A stretch of DNA of 15,674 bases from Glomus cerebriforme (taxonomy: Eukaryota; Glomeromycota; Glomeromycetes; Glomerales; Glomeraceae): positions 197,157 to 212,830 of the forward strand of contig QKYT01000029.1 in the NCBI GenBank assembly GCA_003550305.1, read 5' to 3'. Positions 7,816 through 15,674 of this stretch are shown piece by piece; positions within the stretch are counted from its first letter, which is position 1, and each line of letters opens with the position of its first letter. Made by a program: the position numbers and the translations under genes. The notes under the pieces are model-generated. The model made no database searches, was not told where the DNA came from, and saw only the letters and a list, made by a program, of their open reading frames with translations.

Positions 7816-9286
7816 TTAAGGCGAATTGGTAAAGTATTTTGTAATTTTTTCAGATTTCTTCACATTATCTACTTTCTTTTTCTTAGTTGCTTGTTTCTTT
7901 GGAGTAGATTTTAATGATTTTTTAGGAGATCTTGTAACTTTTTTAACAGAAGTTTTGGAAGATGATGGAATGTCAAGGTCACTTTTTTGAAGTTTAGTTT
8001 TCATATCAGAAATCGGTTCATCATCTGATGTACGAGAATGTTTTGCTGGAACAATTGACATATCGTTTTCATCATCTTCTATCTCTTGTCCCTTTTTGAA
8101 ATAGTTGGCAATACTATTCTTTGATCTTTTTAAATCGAGAGGAGTAATTAAATCTGGAGAATTATTGCTAACTTTTCCAACATCATCAGAGATAGGATAG
8201 CTAATAATAAACATGTAATATTTAACTTTCATATGATTCGTAATTAATATATTGATTCGGTACTTACAATTCTAGTTCACCTGTGAATGGTTTTAGAAGC
8301 CCAGCTAATTCAGGACACCAGGGGGTTCGTGGATCTAACCATGTAGACAATTCTTCTGAACCATTTTCTAAAATTGCTGGCATTCTATCGTGTAAAAATT
8401 CAATCGAAGTTGATGCTGATGTAGTAATGATGGTATAAGTATAAAGGGGAGTTTCTTCATCTGTTATAATGAATAAATTAGCATAAATATAATATAGTAA
8501 AAAAAAAAAATAAAAATAAAATTTCTTTTACCTTCAAAATTTACACAATCATATAACCCAGCAAATAAAAATAAATTTCCATCTTTTCTTTTGATAAAAT
8601 AAGGAATCCTTTGTTTTCCTTTTTTTAGCCATTCATAAAATCTAAATAATAAAATTAATTCATTTATCCTTAAATTAAAAAAATAATTAAAATTTCTATT
8701 ATATAACAAACGTAATACCCATCAGCAATTATGATACAACGTTTTCTATTCTTCATAGAATTAAATAAGGATTTTCCATTTGATAAAGAATCATCACGAC
8801 AATTGATAATCAATTTGGAAAATTCAGGATTTGTCTTTGTCCAAGAAGGAATTAATCCCCATCTCTAAATTATAAAAAAAGATTTATTTTTGAAGCGATT
8901 TTTTAAGAAAAAGACATATAATCGTTAACAACAAATATGATAAATACCATTGTATGAAGAATTGTCTCGTGTGAATCATAATCGACACGAGCAACCGGTT
9001 GAAAATGACAAGGAGCAACGTTATATCTATTTAAATTATTAAAATCATAAAATTAAAAAATTGCCTAAAATCAGGAATCATAAATAATCATAACTTACGA
9101 AGACTGATACTTTTCTTTATCAATCCATTTAGTAAATTTTAGATTTGATTTTTCGAGAGTTTGCAGCAAAGTTTCCGGTTTCTATATCATTTTTATTATA
9201 ATTTTTATTATAATTTTTAAAATTTTTAAAATTTATTAAGGAAAAAAAGTCAAACTTGCCGAATATACTACATATCTTCCGCACAT
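7816..9286 (-). CDS. SRAP-domain (HMCES/YedK-type) abasic-site DNA-protein crosslinking protein
   Basis: Seven exons join in frame to 340 aa: 9286-9260, 9181-9099, 9026-8948, 8864-8719, 8641-8532, 8460-8268, 8200-7816. The start is fixed because mature SRAP proteins begin with a catalytic cysteine after Met: here MCGRYVVYS. Other conserved points are SYNVAP (Asn39), RWGLIPSW (64-71), INCR (Asn84, Arg86), ADGFYEW with Glu115, and LHDRMPAI with His172. The domain ends near NNSPDL (225-230). SRAP proteins covalently cap abasic sites in single-stranded DNA at replication forks, via Cys2. Residues 236-340 form a Lys/Ser-rich tail with KNSIANYF (240-247) and SEKITKYF (329-336), both PIP-box-like and lacking the first Gln. 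The basic tail suggests a nuclear protein that binds DNA or PCNA. All introns are 67-83 bp; five are GT-AG and the first is GC-AG. It is divergent from the aldehyde dehydrogenase gene. Confidence 0.93.
9182..9259 (-). other. GC-AG intron 1 of the SRAP gene
   Basis: After the ninth codon the minus strand reads TTCG then GCAAGTTTG, which keeps the rest of a perfect donor consensus but with GC for GT. The acceptor is GATATAG at 9188-9182. Splicing here gives MCGRYVVYS followed by KPETLLQ, collinear with bacterial YedK (MCGRFAQSQTRED). A GT donor 12 bases earlier (TAT then GTAGTA) also keeps frame but deletes four residues that align with the family. Confidence 0.7.
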
Positions 9287-9381
9287 TATTAAAAATTTTC
9301 AAAAATAAAAATAAGAGTTGATTTGTAACGAATTTCCCAGATCAACAAATTATATGCCGATTACTTCAATAAATAAGGCTG
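9287..9381. promoter_or_regulatory. Shared divergent promoter region
   Basis: Only 95 bp separate the start codons of the minus-strand SRAP gene and the plus-strand aldehyde dehydrogenase (131 bp if the second ATG at 9418 is used). Both promoters and 5' leaders must lie here or inside the genes. No clear TATA box stands out from the AT background. Confidence 0.55.
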
Positions 9382-11647
9382 ATGCGATTTCAAAACTTTA
9401 ATTTCTTTAACATTTTCATGTTGAAATTATCAAATTTTATCGGTGGAGAATTTTCTTCTCTTGAAGAAACTTATATCGACAGTTATGATCCTTCAACAGG
9501 AAAAGTTTATGCACAAATTCCAGATTCTTCAGAACATGAAGTTAATTTGGCAGTCGAAGCAGCCCAAAAAGCTTTTCAAACATGGTCAAAGACACCTAGT
9601 TCAACAAGAGCTCAAATAATGTATAAAATAGCCGATATACTTGAATCAAAATTGGATGAATTCGCTAAAGCGGAATCTAAAGATCAAGGAAAAACATTAG
9701 AATTTGCAAAGAATGTTGATATTCCTAGGTCAATATATAATTTTAGATATTTTGCTGGTCATATTTTACATATGGAAGAAAAAGCTACTGTTATGGATAA
9801 CATAGCTTTGAATTATGTTCAAAGATCTCCTTTAGGTATTGCTGGATTAATATCTCCAGTAGGTTTGACTTAAATAATTCTCAAAGCAAATAAAATTATC
9901 TATTATACTTATTTATATAATTTTTAATAATTTATGTTAACAGTGGAATTTGTAAGTATCCTTTAAATCTAATTAATTATATATATGTTTGTTATTTAAT
10001 TTATTTTAATTGATTTGCAGACCTTTGTATCTTTTAACTTGGAAAATCGCTCCTTGTATTGCAGGTAAAAAAAAATATATTATTATATCATTTGTTTTAT
10101 ATCATTACATCTTGTTATTATAACTTATTCTTTTTATAGCTGGTTGCACTTGTGTAGCTAAACCCAGTGAATTTACCAGTGTGACTGCATACAGTAAGGA
10201 ATTAAATCATGAATCTTTTATCTAATGTTAATTTACTGTTGTTAATAATGTTTTTATTTATTTGATCAAAGTGCTTTGTGATGTTTTTAAACAAGCTGGT
10301 TTGCCCGAGGGTGTAGTCAATATAGTATTTGGTAAAGGTAAGTAACGCTTGAATATTTAAGTAAATTTGTTAATCTGATTCATATATATAATTTTATTTA
10401 TTAGGACCAAAAGCTGGACAGGCGATTGTGGCTCATCCCAAAATACCGTTGATTTCCTTCACTGGCGGTAATTGAAATAACTCAATATTTAATCACTTCA
10501 AAATTGAAATAATGATATTTATAATAATTTCAGGCACAGTAACTGGGAAAAAATTGAATGAAACTTGTGCTCCATTATTCAAGAAAGTTTCCTTGGAACT
10601 AGGTATTTTTGTAAAATTAAATTTTATGTGTAGTATATATGAATTAAAAAAAAAACCTTTTTTTATAGGTGGAAAGAATGCTAATATTATATTTGAAGAT
10701 TGCGATTTTGAAAAAGCAGTTGATACAAGCATAAGTGCTGCATTTTCTAACCAAGGAGAGGTAATGGGTAATTCAGTTTAGATTACATTGGTAATATAAC
10801 TAAATCACCACTTTTAAATTCTTGTAGATATGTTTATGTGGATCACGAATATTGATCCAAAAGTCAATTTATAATAAGTTTCTTGAAGCTTTTGTTCCAA
10901 AAGCACGTCAATTAGTTGTTGGAGATCCAAGAGACCCTAAAACTAAAGTTGGTGCATTGATTAGCAAACAACATATGGAAAAGGTTCTTGAATATATTGA
11001 ATTAGCGAAACAAGAAGGTGGCGTTATTGAATGTGGGGGAAAAAGGAAACAGCTTGACGGAGAATTTAATGATGGGTACTTTGTTGAACCTACTGTAATT
11101 ACAAAGTGAGTAAAAATGGGATATGGAAGTTTAATGTAAAATTAAAACTTATGATTGTTTGTTATTTAGCATCAAACCATCTTGTCGAGTTGCACAGGAA
11201 GAAATTTTTGGACCAGTAAGTTTCGGATTTGATCCATAAAATTATTTCATTAACTGTTAGAATTTAAAAAAATTGGATTTAATATATACTTTAGGTTGTT
11301 ACTGTACATCCATTTGAAACTGAAGAGGAGGTCATCAATTTAGCTAATAATAGTCGGTATGGCTTAAGTTGTTCTGTCTGGAGTGAAAATGGAAGACGTG
11401 CACGTAGGGTTGCAGAATCTATCGAAGTTGGATATGTTTGGGTTAATTGTTGGATGGTTAGAGATTTAAAAGTACCTTTTGGGGGAGTAAAGGAAAGCGG
11501 TACGATATTTAAGAACTTTTATTATCATTCATATTCATAATAATTAATTTTACTTATAATTTTTTTCAATTAGGTATTGGAAGAGAAGGTGGTGAATATA
11601 GTATGAATTTTTTCACAGATCAGAAATCTATTTGTTTGGCTAATTGA
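9382..11647 (+). CDS. Aldehyde dehydrogenase, ALDH8A1 / 2-aminomuconate semialdehyde dehydrogenase type
   Basis: Twelve exons join in frame to 491 aa: 9382-9858, 9944-9951, 10021-10064, 10140-10193, 10272-10337, 10405-10467, 10534-10602, 10669-10760, 10828-11105, 11170-11215, 11295-11499, 11574-11647. All introns are GT-AG, 64-85 bp. Catalytic and cofactor residues are present: PWN (Asn161), KPSE (184-187), FTGG (235-238), LELGGKN (Glu259), NQGEICLCGSR (nucleophile Cys293) and EEIFGP (394-399). YIDSYDPSTG, AESKDQGKTL and DIPRS match ALDH8A1. Arg122 (NFRYF) and Arg455 (WMVRDL) sit where substrate-carboxylate arginines lie in 2-aminomuconate semialdehyde dehydrogenases. The family oxidises the semialdehyde with NAD+ in tryptophan/kynurenine breakdown in the cytosol. 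Met13 (9418) is an alternative start giving 479 aa, closer to the family N-terminus; I kept the first ATG. Substrate is inferred, family is firm. Confidence 0.93.
9944..9951 (+). other. 8-nt micro-exon of the aldehyde dehydrogenase gene
   Basis: TGGAATTT lies between an acceptor (TTAACAG, ending 9943) and a consensus donor (GTAAGTATCC, from 9952). Spliced between exon 1 (ending CCA) and exon 3 (starting ACCTTTG) it restores P-W-N-L-P, the invariant ALDH motif with the catalytic Asn. Without it the frame shifts. Confidence 0.88.
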
Positions 11648-12576
11648 ATTTTGTGCCTTTTCGTTTAACTATTTCAAAATAAGAAACTAGTGGTTTATTT
11701 ATAGGACATTATTAACCTTTTATTTTTAAAATGATTTATTTATTTCTAAAGCGAATTATTAAATTCTATAAAGTTGGCTTCTAGTCGTATACTTTAAAAA
11801 TATTTGAAACGGTCTCTTGATAGTTTTTGTACAGGATTATCAATAAATAATGATGTTCTTATTTTCTTTAAACGAGCCATTTTTTAGCCATCATAGCTGT
11901 GCGCCTGTGCCTTTTATTACTAATATTAATACGTAGAAACAAAAGATAATGATTATTAATGTACAAAGCGAAATATTAAAGAATTTGAACAGCTGGAATG
12001 TAAATTATGTGACAAATGAATTATTTGTTTTGTTCGCTTGTGGTTTTGTCAGATAGTGCCATTATTTTAGGATGAACCGCGCATTTTTAAAAGTATCAAA
12101 AATATAAACATGGGTACTTATTATAGTGATTTGAAAATCTTGAAGATACAAAAAATTTTCTCTCATCGATTAAAGTTTGAATTTGCTCGTTTGTCCACAT
12201 TATACAATTGATAAATAAATTTCTATAAAAAATTCGAATCTAGAAAGGAAAGGAAGGAAATATATAAAAAACTTTTTAGAAAACCCGGCAAAATTAGTTT
12301 CTTGGCGATTAACTAGGATGCAGCTGTAAATGGATAAGCTTAAATTATTAAATAGGTAGAAAATAAAGTGAAAGAAATACTTTTCAAATGACATATTTAA
12401 TGACATTTGTACTATTTGTTACGATTGCTCACTATTATTACATATGATTTGTCATAATATCAAGTGACGTTTTATCAATAATAAAAGATTATTTCCCAGA
12501 TTACTGGTCCAATTTGTTTTCTATTACTTGAACGATAATTTTTACAAACGATAAGAACTTTTCAGTTTCTCAATTA
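11648..12576. other. Intergenic region downstream of the dehydrogenase gene
   Basis: No further coding signal. AATAAA at 11842-11847, about 195 bp past the stop codon, is a candidate polyadenylation signal. The rest holds the upstream region of the next gene. An open frame on the minus strand at 12200-12406 is Phe/Leu-rich and tracks base composition. Confidence 0.5.
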
Positions 12577-13430
12577 ATGGGGAAGAAAATTGTGCAACGC
12601 CAACCATACAGTTATCGACATCCAAAACGAGGAGCAGAGTCCATATCGCTTAGCGATAGGTGAGTTTTTTTTTTAAAATAAAAAGCATTTTTTTTCGACA
12701 TTGATAATTTAATTTTTGGTGTTTTTTTTTAAATTTATAGGTTCACCTTAATTAAGATGCAAAGACGTTTTTCTGCTATCAAAAATCGACCATGCCAACT
12801 GGTTTATCGAAAATCAAACAGGGCGGCAATCCAAAAGACCATCCCCGCAGTTACGAATGATGCTCAAATATCTGGTAATGCTCTTCTAAAATGAAATTAT
12901 TTCAAATAAGATATTTGATCGAATTTATTTATTATAAACTCTGTAATAATATATATAAAATAGAAGGTCGATCTGTCTTCAGTCGAATTGGTGCTGTTGC
13001 AAAAACCTCGTCTTTTAATCAAAGCAGAATCACTATACAGAATCAAGAACAAATCAATAACAGAAAGAAGAAGAAAACCAAGAGAACTCGATTCAACCAT
13101 ATCAAATCAAAATTTCTTGATTATAAACTTCCCATCATTCATGAGGAACATGGTGACTTTTCTAATGTAAAGAGAAAAATTGAGAACCCTTATAAAATGC
13201 AAGGAGTAAAAGATATCATACCGTCTAATCTTCAATTTGACCCCGTAGCAAGGAAAGTAGCAAAGTTATCACCAAAGAAAAGAAAGATTGTTATGGATGC
13301 AAATGATCTCGACAAAGAACTTGAAGAATATATGGCTGCCGCACCTTATGTTTCTTCTCCTAAAGTAAAAGATGAATTAACGGATGTTATTGATTTTGAT
13401 GATGTAGATTTTATGGATATGGAGGATTAG
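12577..13430 (+). CDS. CHTOP/ALYREF-like mRNA export adaptor candidate (FoP-type C-terminal motif)
   Basis: Three exons (12577-12659, 12741-12874, 12964-13430) with GT-AG introns of 81 and 89 bp join to 227 aa. The start MGKKIVQRQPYSYRHPKRG is the first ATG of exon 1. ISLSDRFTLI (23-32) resembles the SLNERF motif near the N-terminus of CHTOP. The middle is basic, with a NNRKKKKTKRTR cluster. Residues 188-195, LDKELEEY, match the C-terminal motif of ALYREF and CHTOP (LDAELDAY) that binds the export helicase UAP56/Sub2. The last 15 residues are acidic (DVIDFDDVDFMDMED). There is no RRM and no long Arg-Gly region, so it would be a reduced adaptor acting in the nucleus to load mRNA for export. 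The motif matches are visible; the role is inferred. It is on the same strand as the dehydrogenase gene, about 930 bp downstream, with its own promoter. Confidence 0.72.
12961..12966 (+). other. NAGNAG acceptor at intron 2 of the export-adaptor gene
   Basis: TAGAAG offers two acceptors three bases apart. Use of the first gives Ser-Glu-Gly-Arg, of the second Ser-Gly-Arg; both keep the frame. The first is the better consensus. Confidence 0.45.
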
Positions 13431-13748
13431 GTGTTGAAAAAGCTAGGAATGTTTGCTATATATTAACTGCCTGAAAAATGAAAACAAAAAAAATTTAATG
13501 ATATTTTCAAATATAAACATTCACAAATTCTTGAAGGGTATTTTATTCAAAGTTAGATAGTGATATCAGTACGGGCAATAATTGTATATAAATTTATATT
13601 AGATTATATTAGAATCGCTTTTATGAATAAGAAAAATGGTTGATAAGAATCTTTTATATTTACCGTTTTGGATCATATTTTTTGTCAAATTACATTTTCT
13701 CCGAATACGTGGCGCAGTTAAAAAATTATATTTTTTGTGGATTTTTCA

Positions 13749-13754
13749 AATAAA
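13749..13754 (+). terminator. Candidate polyadenylation signal
   Basis: AATAAA about 320 bp after the stop codon of the export-adaptor gene. Position is plausible but the hexamer is common in this DNA. Confidence 0.25.
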
Positions 13755-13994
13755 ATGATGCTAGACAAAAAAATCTTTCGTACACAATACTGTTTTACAA
13801 AATTTTCCTTCTGTAAAATCATAAAAACAAATATTTTTATATAAAGTATATTATATTATCATTTCAGATTATTTAGTTGGAATATTAGTTAAATAATCAA
13901 AGAGATTGAATATAAATTATATGGCGAAGTTTACTCTATAAGCATCTAATGGTGGGATTATAACAGAAACAATTCATATGGAGTCTGCCCTCAA

Positions 13995-14036
13995 TATAAC
14001 GATCGAACTCTCTGGGTTTCATCTCAATTCGTTATA
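13995..14036. repeat. Short inverted repeat TATAACGA / TCGTTATA
   Basis: TATAACGA (13995-14002) and TCGTTATA (14029-14036) are perfect complements around a 26-bp loop that is GC-rich for this region (CGAACTCTCTGGG). Such ends occur in some small mariner-derived repeats, so this may be a degraded MITE. Confidence 0.4.
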
Positions 14037-14640
14037 AGATTAGTGAAGAATTTATTTACATAAGACAAATAAAAAAATTTGTTAATTAAAATGATATCTT
14101 TTTATATAATTTACACTAAATCTAGAATCAATAGAACTTTTAAAATATGTCTTTAGATAGTTACAGTACATCATAAAGATCTAATTGATAATACAGTAAT
14201 ATAGTAATAATTACTTCTATTTTATTAAAAATATGCTATTTTTCTTATTCTATTCAAAATATTATTTATATTATTTTTCATTTTAAAATGAAATTATAAA
14301 TTTACAATTTAATTATCATAATAAGTAAATATACTGTACAAATTCAAGGACAGTTTTTTTTTTGAAACAATAAAATTAATATTGACTTTATTAATAAAAA
14401 ATTTTTTTGCAACATAAAATACTACCATTTAATTATTTAATTATCAAATCTAGAGTAAATTAATAATATACTTTTTTATTTTTCAAGATAAAATATAACT
14501 TATTATGCAGCAGTATGATACTTGAAAGGATAAGTCTTATCATTACAATTTACAAGGTTTCCTTAAATGTAATCATTTTCGTTATCTATATAAATATGAA
14601 TTATAAGAAAACTAATAAAATATTTTGATTTAGTTTTAAC

Positions 14641-14770
14641 ATTTCTACAGTGTATTACAAAAAAAACTGGAAAATCATTCAAGTAATAAAAATGCACATT
14701 ACACATTCAAAATGAATCCAATCTATATTGTGTAAATTGTAAAACAAACTTGTAGTCTGAGGCTACATTT
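14641..14770. repeat. Diverged direct repeat, copy 1
   Basis: Shares an ordered series of words with 15007-15131: TACAAAAAA, AAAATGCA, CATTCAAAA, TCCAAT, CTTG and GCTACATTT. The two copies are about 366 bp apart. Confidence 0.55.
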
Positions 14771-15006
14771 TGATATCTTTTATAATCATAAATACTTTAC
14801 TATTTTTTTGAAAATTTAGCAATAAATATTTACTTCAGAATAAAAAATATAAAATCAAATTAAGTTTTTGAAATATTGGTGAATTGAATTTAATTAAAAA
14901 TGCTTAAATATTGTNAATAATAACATACAAAATTAAATATAAAAAAATCAGAAGTCTGAAAGATTTTATAATAAAATGATAAGAATTTATTATCCAAATT
15001 ATCACA

Positions 15007-15131
15007 ATTTCAGTATATAGTAAAAAAATACAAAAAATATTTAAATTACAAAAATGCATGTAGTTCATTCAAAACAAGTCCAATTTTTATCATTTAAAAT
15101 GCAAAATAATCTTGAATCTTTAAGCTACATT
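15007..15131. repeat. Diverged direct repeat, copy 2
   Basis: Second copy of the segment at 14641-14770, with many substitutions and small indels, indicating an old duplication or two insertions of one repeat family. Confidence 0.55.
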
Positions 15132-15139
15132 TAAGGCTG

Positions 15140-15310
15140 ACCCCAAAATTAGTTTACCCAAAATCTGAAATCTGAAATTCCAAAACTGAAAACTGAAATC
15201 ATTTCGGCATGCCAAAATGTATGCCGAAATCTGAAATTGATGCTGAAATCTGAAATGCATACCAAAATCTAAAATTGATATCAAATTATAAACTTAATGC
15301 CAAAATTTAA
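15140..15310. repeat. Degenerate CTGAAAT / CCAAAATCTGAAAT minisatellite
   Basis: The words CTGAAATCTGAAAT, ATGCCGAAATCTGAAATTG and ATACCAAAATCTAAAATTG recur with drift across the stretch. The array decays towards its right end (CCAAAATTTAAATT). It holds the perfect hairpin ATTTCGGCAT (15201-15210) / ATGCCGAAAT (15221-15230). Confidence 0.7.
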
Positions 15311-15674
15311 ATTAGGTAGAAATTCGCTCATTTATTTTAAATTTATGTAAAATTACATATTTCTTATATAAGAAAATAAAAAATATAGATATGACATAAG
15401 CAAATATTTNATAATTATCACAAGATGCAGTAAATGTGATCTCTTTAGAATTAGAAAAAAAAAATCAAGAAAAAAAAGATTTAAACACCAAAAAAAATTA
15501 TAAATCAAATATATAAAAAAATTAATTTTAAAACTTCTTGAAATAAAAAATTATCTGTAATATATAAGAAAAAATTAAATATATAAAATTAGTTTAATAA
15601 TTAATATATAAATAATTTAAGAAAGAGATATTACCTTCTTTCTCCTTCTCGAATATTCATATATTCGCTATGGA
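15311..15674. other. AT-rich noncoding stretch at the window end
   Basis: A-rich sequence with single undetermined bases at 14915 (just upstream) and 15410. A short inverted repeat CGAATAT/ATATTCG lies at 15650-15667. No gene is supported. Confidence 0.4.

Larger units (their letters stand above)
13431..14640. other. AT-rich noncoding stretch
   Basis: The first few hundred bases should be the 3' UTR of the preceding gene. Beyond that no coding frame is supported on either strand. The one structured site is the inverted repeat at 13995-14036. Confidence 0.45.

Noticed and set aside
8464..8709. 81-codon minus-strand frame as a separate gene
   Set aside because: It is exon 5 of the SRAP gene with both flanking introns read through.
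12897..13100. Minus-strand and alternative plus-strand frames inside the third gene
   Set aside because: They overlap exon 3 of the export-adaptor candidate, whose three-exon frame is consistent and motif-bearing.
15435..15520. Short Lys-rich frame (VISLELEKKNQEKKDLNTKK)
   Set aside because: A-run driven low complexity. It could be a coiled-coil scrap but nothing distinguishes it from background.
15634..15674. Possible minus-strand exon ending AGAAG then GTAATA at the window edge
   Set aside because: Only about 40 bases are visible (reads SEYMNIREGERR), with no partner exon; too short to support.
1..15674. tRNA, rRNA, CRISPR arrays, bacterial operon signals
   Set aside because: I saw no cloverleaf, no conserved rRNA core and no regularly spaced repeats. 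Spliceosomal introns show the DNA is eukaryotic.

Overview
The window looks like nuclear DNA of a very AT-rich, intron-rich fungus. The best guess is an arbuscular mycorrhizal fungus of the Rhizophagus/Glomus type. This rests on short 60-90 bp introns in every intact gene, extreme AT content, a Crinkler-type effector relic, and decayed coiled-coil and kinase-like families of the kind that are hugely expanded in those genomes. The assignment is inference; no marker gene proves it.

Bases 1-7600 form a repeat and pseudogene graveyard. It opens with an almost perfect 373-bp foldback element. Then come a lone exon-like fragment (523-675), a coiled-coil relic (1123-1910), a Crinkler relic (2195-3461), a second coiled-coil scrap (3975-4123), a long relic of an unrecognised family (4577-6381) and a possible kinase scrap (7341-7589). 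The long relic is split by a 188-bp Tc1/mariner-type MITE with a TA target duplication (5074-5261). In all the relics the reading frame can be followed only by hopping between frames and over stops.

Bases 7816-13430 hold three intact spliced genes whose exon structures can be solved base by base. On the minus strand is a seven-exon SRAP/HMCES-type abasic-site crosslinking protein of 340 aa. Its 9-codon first exon carries the catalytic Cys2 and ends in a GC-AG intron. Its basic tail carries two PIP-box-like motifs. Ninety-five bases away, divergently transcribed, is a twelve-exon aldehyde dehydrogenase resembling ALDH8A1 (2-aminomuconate semialdehyde dehydrogenase). It contains an 8-nt micro-exon that encodes the catalytic Trp-Asn. 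The third is a three-exon, 227-aa basic protein with an N-terminal SLSDRF motif and a C-terminal LDKELEEY motif, resembling CHTOP/ALYREF-type mRNA export adaptors.

Bases 13431-15674 are AT-rich noncoding DNA with a diverged direct duplication, a degenerate CTGAAAT-type minisatellite containing a perfect 10-bp hairpin, and short inverted repeats. The three intact genes serve unrelated jobs (DNA damage tolerance, tryptophan catabolism or aldehyde oxidation, mRNA export) and do not form an operon. I see no clearly new multi-gene system. The most notable points are gene-structure oddities (micro-exon, GC-AG intron, PIP-like pair) and the layered decay of the left half.
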